A DNA stretch of 64,000 nucleotides. Source: Diplolepis rosae. Taxonomy: Eukaryota > Arthropoda > Insecta > Hymenoptera > Diplolepididae. Location of the stretch: positions 10,643,001 to 10,707,000 of the forward strand of contig JAPYXD010000698.1 of the NCBI GenBank assembly GCA_030998225.1, written 5' to 3'. The notes beneath the pieces are model-generated. The model was not told the DNA's origin and did not search any database. It saw only the letters and a list, made by a program, of their open reading frames with translations. Below, one piece after another: positions 47,110 to 60,328 of the stretch. Every line of letters begins with the position of its first letter. The first letter of the stretch is position 1. A program made the position numbers and the translations under genes.

Positions 47110-50100
47110 TTTTAAACTGTTTCCATAAATCTTTGCAAATTCAAATATGTTAAATTATTTTTTCTCATGAAAACTTTAGAGATCGTCTTCTACTTATGAA
47201 AAAAGGGAAGGGGGGCTTTAAACTTTATTCTAAATTTATAATAAGCTGATTTTGTTTGTTACAAATTCCTACAACGGAATGTATAGTTCTCAGCAACTTT
47301 TATTGATTTTAAAAAATGCGTGAACTATTACAATTAAATTTGTCCTGTTAACTGATATATAGTGAGCTTTTAAATTTGTTCAAAATTTATTTAAACAAAT
47401 TTCTTAATTATTATTTATATAATTATCAGTAGAAGAGAATACTTGTTTTACCCTGAAATTAATTATGAAACATACATTTTAAAACATCTCTCCTAAATAG
47501 TTTCAAGTATTCAGATATAAGTAAATAAGTGGTATTTGAAAATAGTAAGCAGTAGTTTAAGGATGAAAAATGCATATAAAACTTCCGCGAAGAGTGCGCT
47601 TTATGCGAATATAGTACGACTCTTAGGAAGTAATGATACGTGTTTGTAAGATACTGCACGCGAAAGAAACAAAGGGCGCTTATATAACTTGAAATTATGC
47701 AAGACTACCCTCAAACGTTGCTATAACATATAACCACAAGAATTGGTCTCAACTCTGATATTGATATTCTTCAGATCTGCACGTATTACATTATTACCCG
47801 CCCAAGTCTCTCTAGTGTTTCCAGTGCATATCACCCTATACATGTAAAAGCAACTCATTTTTTTCTTGATAGCTTTGTTATTTTATACTTAACTTGGAAA
47901 ATTGATTTTATTCCATAGGTGTGACAATTGTTAATTTTATGTCAGTCACTACAGAAAATACGAAACTAGAATACGAGAAAAATCATTCTCTTTATGAATA
48001 AAAAGTAAAAGAATCGAGTTACCAGAAAGAGATTTAAATTTTTTATTTCTGAACTTATATTAAATTTATTAAGCAAAAACTTATTTCGCACTATAATTAA
48101 TATTTCCGAGCTTACGAATGAGTTTTCTAGCTTTTTTTGAATCGTAATATCATTAATAACGAAGGTAATGTGAGCGAATAATAATTTTGAATGAAAATAG
48201 ATTTTTTAAATTCTAGTGTATCATTTTCACCTAAAAAAGCGATGGTACTCAGTATTTTAAATCCGAAGCAGCCTGTACGAATGCGACCGTTGTTAACGCC
48301 CCAGGAAATAACCTATAGAGCCATAACTAGTGAATTCGCTGTCTTTTTATCACCTATATACTCCGGAGTTATCGTCCCGTGGCACCACATCCTCTTTCTC
48401 TTTCCTTTCCTTTCCTTTTCCTGCTTCTCCAATTCTTTCTCTTCTGTTCTTCCTTTAGGTATGACTCTGCAGGCAGGAGATTGTACCACAGGGCAATAGC
48501 AGTCGCAGAAAGAACTCAACCAACCAAACCAAATCGAACCAAGCCGTGCCAGTAGGGCCAATTGGGTCGTACATAATTTCATAAACAAACAATACGCGAC
48601 GTGGAAATGCGAAGAGGGAAAAAGGGAAAGAGCCGGAAGCAATTTTAAGAGATTCTAGATTTTTTCAAATATAACTCTGCAAGGGAAACAATTTTCGCTA
48701 ACTAACGATTATTAATGCTTGTATGGCTAGCTACAAGATTTGTATTGATAGCAATTATTTCTATTTTCGATCTCGTTATATAAAGTAGGTTTTTAAATTT
48801 ATATACAAAGGAAAAATAAAGCTATGTACCTTTTGAGGAGTTATCTCTCTCACTTACAGTCTCAAAAGTCTAGAATGTTTTAGCTTCAAAGTTTTTGTTA
48901 AAATAAACTAAATATCTATTAGTTACTCATATGAGCTTCTCAAATTTTTTTAGACACATATTTGATACGTCGATTCCAATTAAAAGTAAAGAGAGAAGGT
49001 TCATCGTGTAACATCAACAAGCAGACAACGTGCGGTTCCCATGAGTCGAATCAACTAGCGAGTTTAATCGGCTCCGACACTAGACCCTTGTATAAGCTTT
49101 CGATGCGATCAAAACTCGAGAGACATTGCAGCCGTTCTTCCCTCGAACAGACTCCAGAGATTGATAAAAGCTTCCTGTTATAACTTAAAAATATGCAAAA
49201 TTTCAAAATCCCTTTTATATCAGTTGCAGTTTTTTTAAAATTCAGATTATTCAACAGCAGTTGAACAATTTCACATAGACAAAAAACCCAGAATAAATTT
49301 TGAATTATAAAAAAAAATATAAAGTCTAAATTAAAAGTGGTCTTGAATGAAAATAGTAGTTTGAGAAGATTAATTAAAACTTAGGACTTGATAAATGGGT
49401 TAGAGGGTTAAAAGGCAAATAGGCGCTTAAGTCTATTTTTGTGCTGATCGATTGCGGGAATCAATTATGGTTGGAGTGGAAAATAAATCTGAACTGGCAT
49501 CAGAGTAAATAAGAGTCAATAACTTTATAGAGAGCGATCGGGTGAAATAGGTGCAGCATTTCATAGGGACCAACGTTTCGGAGACTCGCGAATCGGAAGA
49601 CTCATTTATAGGCGGAACACGCAACTCGCCTTAACCACTACGACCAAAATTGTACCACTGCAGTTCTACTTCTATCCTAACCTTTTTCACGAATACATCC
49701 ACGGTTTATTCGCCTGCAAAACGAATTCATGAAACGCTATTCTAACTTCGAAGGACTCTGAAGTAACGCTGTCGTCATGGAATTTCAATCTTTGGTTCGT
49801 TGCCTCGAAGGTAAACATCCAAGAGGCCGATTCTGATACTGGCTGGTTTGTTAGGAGCCGGATAGTTCAAATTTATTGTGTTCTCCACACAATACTTACA
49901 AAAAAGGCTCACCTATCTAAATTACATAATTTTGAATAAACAATAAAATACAAAGAAACATGTTAAAAATCAGGAAGACAGTTTCAATTCACGAATATAT
50001 TAAAATTTTTTCAAAGTCCATCCTACGTTGTTTTATTTTTATTTCATGAATCTATCTAACGTATTTCTGCTCTATTATTCTTGATATCCTCTTGTAACTT

Positions 50101-52735
50101 TTGCTGTACTTTGATTTTCTTATTAAGCTCCATAACTCAAGAATTTGTAGTAATCTCCTCAATACAGATATTTTCTTTTTTCCTCATTTTCGTGCTCAAA
50201 ATTTATTGCATCCGTCCCTTCGAATGCATTGTTCGATATACAAATTTCCTATTAGTCCTGGTTGATTTATTTTGTTTTTCCTCTCTTATCCTCAAATCCC
50301 TTTCGCACCAATCAAATGATTTAGAAAATTATGATTCCATTTCAGAATACATTTCGTATTTTAATAACAGCAGATAAGCTTAAAAATAAAGCGAGTGAAT
50401 AAACTCCCATGGTGTCTAATTTTATCTCATTCAGAAAAGTTGCTAGTGCACTCATCATTTCCTCCCCCAATTCCGGAATCCTCTTTTGTATCAACAGCAC
50501 TGGCGCGTGCAGGAAATAGAATAATTTTGCATGGTACGACGAGAAATCGAGAGAATTTACCATCCACCATTAATAGCGGCGAGACTGGATGTCAATAGGG
50601 GGAATGAGTATTAAGTAGTATGTAAAAACGTGCCACGGTCGCATTATTGTCACACGAAAGTACAGATAATTGGTAGTCAGCGGGTACAAATTGGAAAATG
50701 TCCAGCTGTCCGGTCGTAAAAGCATCACGAGACGTCTGTTATTCCAATAAATTAAATCGAAATTCGGTACATAGATATCCTCGTGCCTTCTTTGCAAACT
50801 CATCCTACCTTTTCCCCTTTGCTTTTCTCGATTCACAATGTGAAACCATGGAAATTCCGTATTTTTTCAACTGACTGTTACGCCTTTTGATACTATAGTG
50901 GATGGCGTGTTAAGTCAACATCAATATAAAATCCCCTTGTCAACTGGTACATAGATACGAATAAACTGTGAGGACTAGGGATCAATAACCATTCTCTTAT
51001 CAGATTCTGACCTTAACAAGATATTTCTAGACAACGTGAGAAAAACTCTATCAAAATTGATCAATTTTTTATTATTTCTGAATTCAAATTTTCTTTTTAA
51101 ATTCTTTGAATCAAAACATTTTCGCTCCATAAGTCGATCGAAGTTTGGAAATTTGTTAAACATAAAATGCAGCATGAACCATTATCCATTTGGCAATGAA
51201 GCAATATAAATCTAAAGTGAAAAGCGATTTTTTTGGGTTAGCAAATTCTACCAGAAAGAAGTTGCTCATACGTTTCTTGAATGTGTCTAATTATCTGCAT
51301 TCATTTTCTGAAGAGATGATTGACAATAAGCTATGCATGAGCTTGCAATTACCAAATTTAAGAAATTCTTTGATAGAAATAATAAAAACTATTTTTCTGC
51401 TTTCAGGTTTTTAATGTTAACAAGCAAATTTGGATCTTTCAAAGATATTTTTTGGACTTCTAAACTTGAATACGTTCAAAGAAAGTTTTAAGGTCGGTTT
51501 AAAAAGGCATCGTTTCATCAATTTTCATGAGGAGAAATGTATTTGGTTTCCTGTGGTCCCCTTATTCCATACATTACGCTTATAAACGCACCCAACTTGT
51601 GGTTAACATTTCACGATCTCGTAATTATCAAACTGCACGCAGAGGCATGCAAGGAGATCAGTTGGTAAAGATCAACGGCGTGATTGGATAAAGATCTAGG
51701 GGTGGATTTGCTTAATGAGCACTTGAGTTTTAACTAACAATCGAGTCATTTAAGCTCGAGGGTTGTATAATGCGAAGTAATGCCTGCATAAGATGGCAAG
51801 TATTCATAAATAGAAAAATTATTGATCCTAAGCACTTGCGGCAAAAGGGTAGTGATTCGAGAAACTTGTGTCTGCAGTGATCTATGCTCAATCTACTTTC
51901 TTTTGTCACGCTCCTTCGTGTCTTCTTGTTATTCGTTATTCTTTATTTTAAAAAGTTGGATCACCATTCGCTGCCAGGCACGAAATCAGATTTTTTATCC
52001 AATGAAGTTTTCTATTTTATCAAAGGATTATTCTTTTCAAGTTCCGATTTTAAATTTCTTTGAAAATTTATTTTAAAATAAATTATAATATTGAGAGAAA
52101 AATAGAGCATCTTATTAGATGATATTGGAAAATTTGTTAAGAAACAGATGTTTGGTTCTTTACTTCAGTTTCTGTTGTCGTTTCTTAGTACAAATTATAA
52201 TTGCTGCTTTTTATTTGTCTCATTTCTTTTTCTACTCTTTCTATTCGTATCCTGAAGAAAAGGAATGCTAGCTTCTCCGCAAAGAATGCAGCTTTCTACT
52301 TTTTTCCTTCTGGTAAAACGAAATACGAAAATTTAGAGACGTCCAGGTTGTGCAAGATGTTAGGACAGATAAGGGACGGAACAGGGAATATTTTTTCCAT
52401 TTTACTTCCTCTCGCAAAAATATGACATTCAGCTAACCCTGCTGGCCAAAATATAACGGAATGGATGTTATTTATTTTTGTTTTCATTGCGGTTTGAGAT
52501 ACTTTGTAGAAACAAGCTGAAATCTGAAAAAAAAGATTTCGGAGACTGACCTATTTATTTAGTAAGAGAAGAAGTTTCCCTTGGATCGTGGTCCAAAGAT
52601 TAATAAATAACAATCTTTTTTTTGTTCAAGGAGTACATTAATAATTGCTTTTTAGATTTATTTAATTACTTTTCATATATTTTTACATCTTTGAAGAAAA
52701 AAACTGACACTCCATTTATTTTTTGATTAAAGTTT
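47110..52735. other. No recognisable gene or transposon
   Basis: AT-rich DNA with GC-richer islands at about 48,240-48,640 (including a TTTCC-rich pyrimidine tract near 48,395), 48,980-49,160, 49,430-49,860 and 50,560-50,840. Open frames of 60-110 codons occur on both strands in these islands without family features. Confidence 0.4.
49580..49645 (-). repeat. tRNA-like (A-box) segment
   Basis: The minus strand begins GGTCGTAGTGGTTAAGGCGA, close to the 5' half and A box of a type II (Ser/Leu-like) tRNA, and later has GATTCGCGAGTC, a disrupted B-box-like block. The acceptor stem cannot be closed, so it is a tRNA-derived repeat or relic at best. Confidence 0.3.
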
Positions 52736-52739
52736 TAAA

Positions 52740-53222
52740 ATGGAATCTTCCCCTACAAAACCAGATTCTCATCTTCAGCTTAAAAAGATTCGATCATTTT
52801 CTCACTCTGGGCGATTTAACGTCTATTTGCAAGTTCAGTCAATTGCTACGAAGAAAAGAAAAAGAGGTAAAAAAAACTATTGCGGTCGATTGAACGAGTT
52901 GACCGCACATTGGTACAAGCTCACTGACCCTGACGATTTTGTACTAGGTTTGAGGAAGCCAAGTAGAGTAAAAAAAAAAAACATTGTACAGATGTCCCTT
53001 GAGGTGCCAAAAGACGACTTGAACGATTCACGCTTTATTTTATCAGGCCTCTCTTTCTCAGCCAGCAAAAAAAATTTATTTTTTAACATCTCTGAACCAT
53101 TCTCTGTTCTTGATTTATCTCATGGACTGCATTTGACCATTTGCTTCCATATCATCAATTTTATTAAGTTTTTACTTCTAGGTTTCTCTAAATATTTTAC
53201 ACTCATACATATAATTGATACA
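52740..53222 (+). other. 161-codon open frame, unknown
   Basis: This is the longest uninterrupted frame in the window. It starts MESSPTKPDSHLQLKKIRSF, has a basic patch KKRKRGKK near residue 38 and a hydrophobic, low-complexity C-terminal third. The codons become A/T-biased towards the end, and no conserved motif is evident. There is no convincing promoter or poly(A) signal. It may be an old coding remnant, an exon read past its true donor, or chance. Confidence 0.2.
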
Positions 53223-54095
53223 TAACCTTCCAAAACACTACCTCTGCAATCGATTTTCTCCCCATCTCCCCTATCAATGTCATATTTTATATCTCTGGAA
53301 CTCAACTTGCAAACATTGTTAAAATGACCCTCTTTCCTTGGGAATTTACATGCAAATCGGATGTAATTGTTATGGGTGAATTGACTTTCAACATGCAAAA
53401 CTTATTTTACTTTTAGTCAGTATTTTAGGGATGTTTGAAAGGTAGAAACTGGACATTGAAATTGAAAAACCCAAAAATCTGCACGCAAGCATCAACACAT
53501 TTTTTCAATTTAGGAAAGAATTTCTCATTATTGAAATAACAGATTTAGTTCTTATATTTATTTTGTGCCTTCATCAGAAAAATATTAGAAGGATTTGAGA
53601 AGATGAGTTTTGTAAATGTGGGATGAAGTTCAAATTTATGCGAAATTTACCTTCTTGTTGGTAAATATCCAATGAAACCGCTACACACCATTACACTTCT
53701 TCCCCCCTGCCTTTCTCAACGAGCTTCACCACGGTTAATGCATTTCAGAAGGCCGAGTATATACATTACCCGTACAAATTTATGGACTTTCTTTGTTCTA
53801 CCGACCTTACACTCTGTCTCTGTTATTCTGTTGTCTAGGTACATGAAAAGAGAGAAAGAATGCTGACGCGGACTTTGTAGTTGGTTAAAAAGTAGCTCGC
53901 CATCCGCTAAATGCCACCCCGATTACCACCGTACAAAGTGGTGTTTATCTAACACTAGGTACTTAAGAAACACTACTGCATTGAAAACTCCTTCAGAACA
54001 AGTTGGCCATGTATTTCCTCCTTTAGATTTTTCAAAGTCGACTGTAAAAATTCGAAAATTTTATAATCAAAATTTAGTACTTGTATCAAGATTGG

Positions 54096-55029
54096 TAAAC
54101 TGAGGAAACGATTTAGCTTGACCAACCAAAATTTTGTTCCCGCAACAAAATAATTTTGTTGTTATTTGTGCAACAAAACTGTTTTGTTGAGCCAGCAAAA
54201 TTTTTTGTCGGGTCTCTTTGTTAGTCTAACAAAACTGTTTTGTTGATCTAACAAAATCATTTGTTGGCTCAACAAAATTCGTTGGTTAGCCTGGAAAAAT
54301 AGTCTTGTTGTCCTAAAAAAATACTTTTGCTCTTTTCAAATAATATAATTTCGCAGCTTTGTTTCAAATTTCATTTGAATTCCAAGCACTTCATTTTCTA
54401 AAAGTTTTGCGAGGAAGGAACTGCTGGGCATGAGAGCCTCAAATCCTTCTTTATCTATACCTTGCTCTAAAAATCAAAAAGTTAAGTCTTAATATATTTA
54501 ACAATTTAATTTGAGACATACAAAAAGTATTTAAAAATAATAAAATGTATAACGATGAATATATCTAGGTTAACATTTTAACTATACTTCATAGTTACTT
54601 TTGAAGGTGTCAATGAGGCACCTTAAACCCCAGTTCTCTAGAAGTCGTCTTGTTTCCTTGTCTGTCATATTATTTGAATTAAACACATCACATACAATCG
54701 ACTAACGAAAATATATTTCAATCGAGCATAGAGAACAACAGCGGCATCCGTCATATTAGACATGAACGTGCTCGCGTCTCCGGCTAACAATAAGTGAACA
54801 CGCATGCGTGATCGCGTATCTAATTAGTCTAACTAAACAGTTTTGTTGACTCAACAAAACTTTGTTTAGGCCATCAAAATAATACTCAACAAAATAATTT
54901 TATGTCAAAAACACAATATTTTGTTGGCCTAACAAAATAATTTTGTGATAACCAAAATTTTGCAATGGCAACAAAAACTGCTTAACAAAATACTTTTGTT
55001 GTGATGCCTAAATTTTTTTTTTCAGTGTA
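54096..55029. mobile_element. Large foldback element with CAACAAAA units
   Basis: The outer 230 bp at the left and 200 bp at the right are built of variants of CAACAAAA/TTTTGTTG in mirrored order. The right end, read inward, is ACACTGAAAAAAAAAATTTA, matching the left end AAACTGAGGAAACGATTTAG, and resembling the CACTGAGAAAAAA termini of the foldbacks at 18,158 and 40,879. The centre (about 54,350-54,830) is unrelated unique sequence. Confidence 0.6.
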
Positions 55030-55285
55030 TGAATACAAATTTTCTGGAAATTTTAAATTTTGCATATTTCTACCTTAGAATTTGTTTAACACAACTATTT
55101 TAATTTTATTTCTTGATTTAATCTTAAAAAGTGAAGTACACATAGCACGTGCAGAAATTTCGTCATGGGCCTGGTCGGGTCCAGATCGCGAATACGGGAG
55201 GTGAAAAAACTAAAGCAAAAGAAAATCTTTTGAAGCAAAACAAACTTTTACGGAAATACATTTTCTGGAGTAAAATCTCTTTTTC

Positions 55286-56575
55286 GAACATACATTTAAG
55301 TTTATTTCTTATAATTTGAAACTGAAGCTCAAAACAATTTTATAATAATATTACAGATGATATGAATTACATATTTTCTCAAAGTCACTCAATTTCTTTT
55401 TGAATTTAAGTGAAACGGGAAATTCAATTTACTTAAGGCTCTATCAGCCTTAAGGAACACATTCTCATCATGACGCTCGCGCTTCGCGCTCGATTTTCTG
55501 TATACATTTCAGTAACATTTTAATAAATTACATGGTTAAAATAATTTATTTTCTTCCTAATCTCTCAACAAGAAAAAACAATCGTAGACTTTATTTAAGA
55601 AAACGATTTTGCAGAACAACGCTTATTACGTATCTCACATATTTTGGTAAAAAAAATCGAATTTTTTTAATATTAAAAATCAAAACATAAAATATACATC
55701 CTGTCCCGAAATGGCTTAATGAGAATTTGTAGGCCTTATTTAGGCAAACAATTTTCCATCCAAACGTTTTTTTTGTATCTCACATATTTTGTCTAAAAAA
55801 TGGAATTTTTGAATTTTAATCGTATTTTTTAGAATTGAAACGAAAAATATATGTTTCATCAGAAACTGTGTGAAACAAAATTTGTACATCTTTTTGAAAC
55901 GAACAACTTTGTATTCTTACGTTTTTTCGTATTTCACATATTATTGTTAAAAAATTGAATTTTGGATTTTCAATAGTTTTTTTTTTAAATTAAAAAGAAA
56001 AATATGCATCTTATGAAAAAATGTTACGATTCAATTTTGTAGGTCTTTATGTAGAAAAAAATATTGTATCATTACGTTTTTTCGTATCTCATATAATTTA
56101 ACTGGAAAATGGAATTTTGATATTGACTTTTTTCGAATTTGAATATGCTGTAACATTTCTAATTTTGATTTAAACAAAAAATGCTATCAGGATAATTTGT
56201 AAATTTATGAGTACTATCAAAAACCAGTATTGAAATTTTAGATTTTTTCAAAAAGTTATTTTCAAAAACACAAAAGTAGTGCTCAATCCCTCAATTTTGA
56301 TTGGATGTGGCTGGTTAACGAACTTGTCCTTACTTTTTCGGCTCCGATAAAGTGTACCAAAGCTCAATTCAATCTGATAATTCTATCAAGAGTTATGCCG
56401 CACACGACCTACTACAGACAGACAGACAGATAGACACAGGCAGACAGACAGATACTTTCGTAAAAACCGTTTTTTCTGACTCGGGGGGTCTCAAAACGTA
56501 AAGATTTGATGAAATTTTCGAAAGTCATTTTTCACATAAAACCAATACCTTCTCATCCATGATGAGAATGTAAAA
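55286..56575 (-). mobile_element. HINE-like element, second long copy
   Basis: Colinear with 10,380-11,634 over its whole length. The hairpin CTTAAGGCT-loop-AGCCTTAAG (55,432-55,454) and the subterminal pair ACATTCTCATCATG (55,459) / CATGATGAGAATGT (56,558) are all present. It lacks the GC-rich outer terminus (TGCCCGCTTCGCGGGCA) seen at 10,227. It includes a longer CAGACAGA tract. Confidence 0.6.
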
Positions 56576-57350
56576 ATGTATCAGGAAAATCAGAGAAATT
56601 GGAACCTGAGATTCTCTGATTTTTATGAAAAAAGACAAAAAATTAGAATAAACACTCAAAGCATACGAAAAATTCGAAACTTTGGTCTTTTTTTTAAATT
56701 TATGAACGAATAAATGGATAGAAACGAATAAATAGAAATGGAAATGAATCGAAGTCAGTTTAGCACTACCCCTATTGAAAACAAGCAATCCCTTAATTTT
56801 TATTTCGAGAAAAGAGGAAAAGCCACCATTTCAGATTTAAACGAAAAATTCGATGTTCGGGATAGTTTTTCACTAGCGAGGCGAAATCCCCTGTCGTGCA
56901 ATGGGATCATAGTGGAAGGAGACAAAACCCTATTTGGGGGTTGGGCGGTTGCGGAAAGGGGAAAGTTGGAGGCAGGAAAGCGATCGTCGAATAAATAAAG
57001 CGGTTTTTCGAATGCTGCTCTGCACGATCGTTTGGTCGGCTCGCAAAACAAATCGCTTTTACCTATGAACCTATTCACCTGGACTGCCTCTACCAACGTC
57101 GTCAACTGGCATGTACCGTCTGCGATTTAATGGCCAAGCAATGAAATGATGAAAGTACTCTATACCGTCAGTAGAGCATGACGTAAAGCCATTCCAACTC
57201 ACAGCATGAACTTCCACGTGACTCGAGTTTAGTGACACTTCCTCTTACAATTTTTTTAATATTTATTTAGGCTTCACTAATTTTTTATAGTATCTATTCT
57301 TTTTAAAAATCTGTAATATAATTTCTCATTTGATTTACTTTACAACTGAT

Positions 57351-57652
57351 ATATGGGACATTCTTTTGCAAATCGTACGGATTTAAAAAAAAAAAAATTT
57401 TTTGAGAGATATATTAATTTAAAGTTTTGATAAAATTGGACAAAATGCTAAATTCTCTTGTGCTTAAAATTCATTATCTCCGGTTGAAATAATCAAATCG
57501 TTTTCAGGTTTATTTCATTTTTTAGCTTATTACGTTAGGTTTTAAGATAAATATTTTTATAATTTTTATTTTGTTAGTTAACTACAGATATTATGCAAAT
57601 CTCAATTCCGAACTCGAAATGGGTGTACGATTTGCAAAAGAATGTCCCATAT
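57351..57652. mobile_element. TIR element, short copy (GGGACATT family)
   Basis: Ends are ATATGGGACATTCTTTTGCA, then AATCGTACG, and the mirrored CGTACGA-type block ending AATGTCCCATAT. The interior ATTAATTTAAAGTTTTGATA and TCTCCGGTTGAAATAATCAA also occur, inverted, in 11,682-12,341. Between 56,580 and 57,350 no gene is recognised. Confidence 0.75.
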
Positions 57653-57661
57653 GTATATCTA

Positions 57662-58796
57662 CACGGAAAAAATTTGTCGCTTAAAATTTAACAGACTATT
57701 CGAAGAGTCGTGGACAGAAAGTAAAATCGGAGAAAGTCTTGTAAGGTTTCAATGACTTTTAGGAAATAGTAGAAAAAAGTCGACTAACTTTTAGAAAACC
57801 AGGTCGAAGAAAAAAAGTCGCGTATTTACTATTATAAAAGTATTTTAAACACTAACTGATCTTTTCTAAGAAGTAATGAAAAGTTTCATAATCTTTGGAT
57901 TCATTTGTCATAGATTTTAAAAGACTATCGAATAATTTGAAATGAAAGTAATTCAAACAAATAGTTTTGTAAATTGTATTCTAAAGTCCATCAGATTTTA
58001 TATGCCGTCTTCTAAAATTTCTTCGACAGTCGCAAAAAGCGATGCGCAGAAACGTAATTCGTAGCATCGCACAGCAGACAATGCAGCTCAGCTTTATGTT
58101 TTTGTAATAATTTTGGTTAGATTTTGAGATTACGTGTCGTTTGGTTTCGTTTGAATCTGGATTGAAGCGTACATTGAAGAATTAGTTCCGAGTAAGTATA
58201 TGTTTACCTTGATAAAGTGTATTACGTCAAATTTGAAATTTATCTATTATTTTAGATTTGCCTTCAAACTCTGAATGTGATCCAAATATTTTACACAAGT
58301 CTCCATGACATGTAACGGATATGCGGGTTAAGGCGTGCGATTAGAATTAGGTTAGGATGCGTGCGTGCGTGCGAGCGTTCGATTCTCGGTGCTGCGAAGT
58401 GTTTATAAAAAATTGCGTTTCTGTAATGTGCAGTGTTAAATATAATGGTAAGTTCATATTAGGATTATATAGGTAATGTAAAAGTGAAAAATAATTAACT
58501 ATATAAGTGCAGGATCATATCACAGAAAATAATATTTTCCTTTTTACACTGTTCAAAATTTTCTTCGACTGTCACTTAGACTTTCGATGCCTGGTTTAGA
58601 GACAATGGAACCCAACCCACGGTGTTTTAAATTTTCCGCGACTGTCACTTAAACTTTCGAATTTACGTTTTACATTTTCAGCGACTATCTATCATATTCT
58701 TCAATAAGGAGGCTCATAATGTTTAGTCGACTTTCTAACCTATCCACGAGTATTATACAAAGTCGATGACTTTTTAAGCGACAAATTTTTTCCGTG
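57662..58796. mobile_element. 1,135-bp TIR element with captured-looking core
   Basis: Perfect 25-bp TIRs begin CACGGAAAAAATTTGTCGCT, flanked by TA (57,660-57,661 and 58,797-58,798). Next to the ends lie many copies of GACTTT/AAAGTC, and two direct copies of GACTGTCACTTA(G/A)ACTTTCGA occur at about 58,569 and 58,645. The centre (58,030-58,450) is GC-richer with exon-like borders (GAG|TAAGTATATG; AATG|GTAAGTTC), unlike the rest. There is no transposase. Confidence 0.75.
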
Positions 58797-58799
58797 TAT

Positions 58800-60015
58800 A
58801 GGTACCCATCTTCGTGAGAATGTCAGCGTATCTATCGTTCTTAAAATCCTTGAATAGTCATAAAAAATTTAAACTTATTCAGCCATCTACTTTCAAGTGA
58901 TTCAATTCAATTTTCCGTTTTTATTAAAAGTGGCCGCTAAGCATATATTTATGAAGATTTTCTTTTATTTATTCGCCCTCTGGGAGTGCTTACAGGTTTG
59001 TGAAAATCTGGGATTACATAATGACTCATTTTTTCTCAAAAGCATTAAAATAGAGGCTCGACAAGCAGTGCGAGAAATTTAAATTTCATAATCTTCAAAA
59101 TACGTAAACGTGTCGACGCGACATGAATGAGTTACTCGACTAGGAAATGTGCTATAAATTCGCGCGGACGAGTTGAAAGGGACTACGCTTATAAAAGAGA
59201 TGGTAAACGAAAAAAAGAGAAAATTTGTAAAAAAAAAAACGACAGCCGACTGAAAAAAAGCAGGAAAGGGACAATGGAGTGGTGAATGTCGTGGAGGCAA
59301 TGAGGCTTTTCAATTTCATCGCGGGGAATTAAAATGTTTATGTACACCGGTGGCACGTGCATGGATAATGTTCAACCAGTAGAGCTTACGACCGGTTGCA
59401 GCTCTGGAAAACCGGCTCGTTCTGACATTCTTTTCCTCCTGTACTCTCTCACTTTACCGTTGGAAATTTACGAGATGATATTTCGTTTGGCTACAAGCAC
59501 CGCGGCGCAATTGCATACAATTTGTATCGCAAATCGTGCTCTGCAGTCGGTGGAAAAAAATGCAGCTACGAATGACGCGATCTTTTTTCTCGACGCTATG
59601 GTCTCGACTTGTAACTCTTGACGTGGCCCGAGAGCTGAGGATTCAGCTTTAAAATCTACAAATCGCTGCCTTTGTCACTTGACTTTTCACGTGGAAAAAA
59701 TCTCGCTAAAATCGTAAAAATACTGCTGGATAAAACATCTCTTAAACTATTCTACCTTTACAAACATTATTTTTAGTCATTATATCGAAGCTCTGCTGAA
59801 TATGGTTTCAATTAATCAGGGCTTTTTATCATTTATTTATAAGAACGTTACTGGATGAATTATAAATGTTCTCACGTCTAGTTATTCCGACTAATCTCAT
59901 GCAATTATTTTCATATTATATTTCGTGATTCAGATTTATTCAGTTGAATTTGCATTAAGTTGATTTAACAATTCATCTAATGATTCGTTCTTGGTTATAT
60001 TATATGCAATTTGAA
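58800..60015. other. No recognisable gene; GC-richer island
   Basis: An island at about 59,100-59,650 holds a 95-codon plus-strand frame (59,334-59,618) without known motifs. It may be conserved noncoding DNA in the putative long intron. Confidence 0.3.
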
Positions 60016-60019
60016 TTTA

Positions 60020-60328
60020 CAGGGTGGCCGCTGGACCGGGAAAACCGGGAATTTTTAAAAATTTTTAATAAAAAGCGATTTTAATTTGTTTTAATTTAAT
60101 TTGTGCAAAGCGAGCAAGCAACTTGAGTGCAGGAATGTGATTTCGTGATTTCGGTATACCAGGAGAAATTTCATTTCAGAATATTAAATAAAAAATATTT
60201 TAAAACTTTAAAAACCCATTGCATTAACTGTTATTCATTAGAAACTATTTTTTTAATGATCGGGAGAAAATTTTCGATAACCGGAAAATGACTGGGAATT
60301 ATTTTCGTCGATGAAAACGGTCACCCTG
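60020..60328. mobile_element. 309-bp TIR element, CAGGGTG ends
   Basis: Starts CAGGGTGGCCGCTGGACCGG and ends ACGGTCACCCTG. The inner parts share GGGAATT and TTTTCCCGG/ACCGG-type blocks in inverted order. This resembles the hAT-like insect elements suggested at 142-204. No 8-bp target duplication could be confirmed. Confidence 0.6.

Noticed and set aside
48313..48642. 109-codon minus-strand frame
   Set aside because: It covers a TTTCC-rich pyrimidine tract and island; the Lys/Glu-rich run is a translation of that low-complexity sequence.
49563..49610. Hammerhead-like motif on the minus strand (ATGAG ... CCGAAACGTTGG)
   Set aside because: The core should be CTGANGA but reads TAAATGA, and no stem II can be paired; the GAGTC copies are direct, not inverted.
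51389..51415. Second ratchet site at TTTTTCTGCTTTCAG|GTTTTT
   Set aside because: The acceptor is good, but GTTTTT is not a usable donor.
52740..53222. 161-codon frame as a protein-coding gene
   Set aside because: No recognisable domain, late low-complexity bias, and no clear gene signals. It is listed only as an open frame of low confidence.
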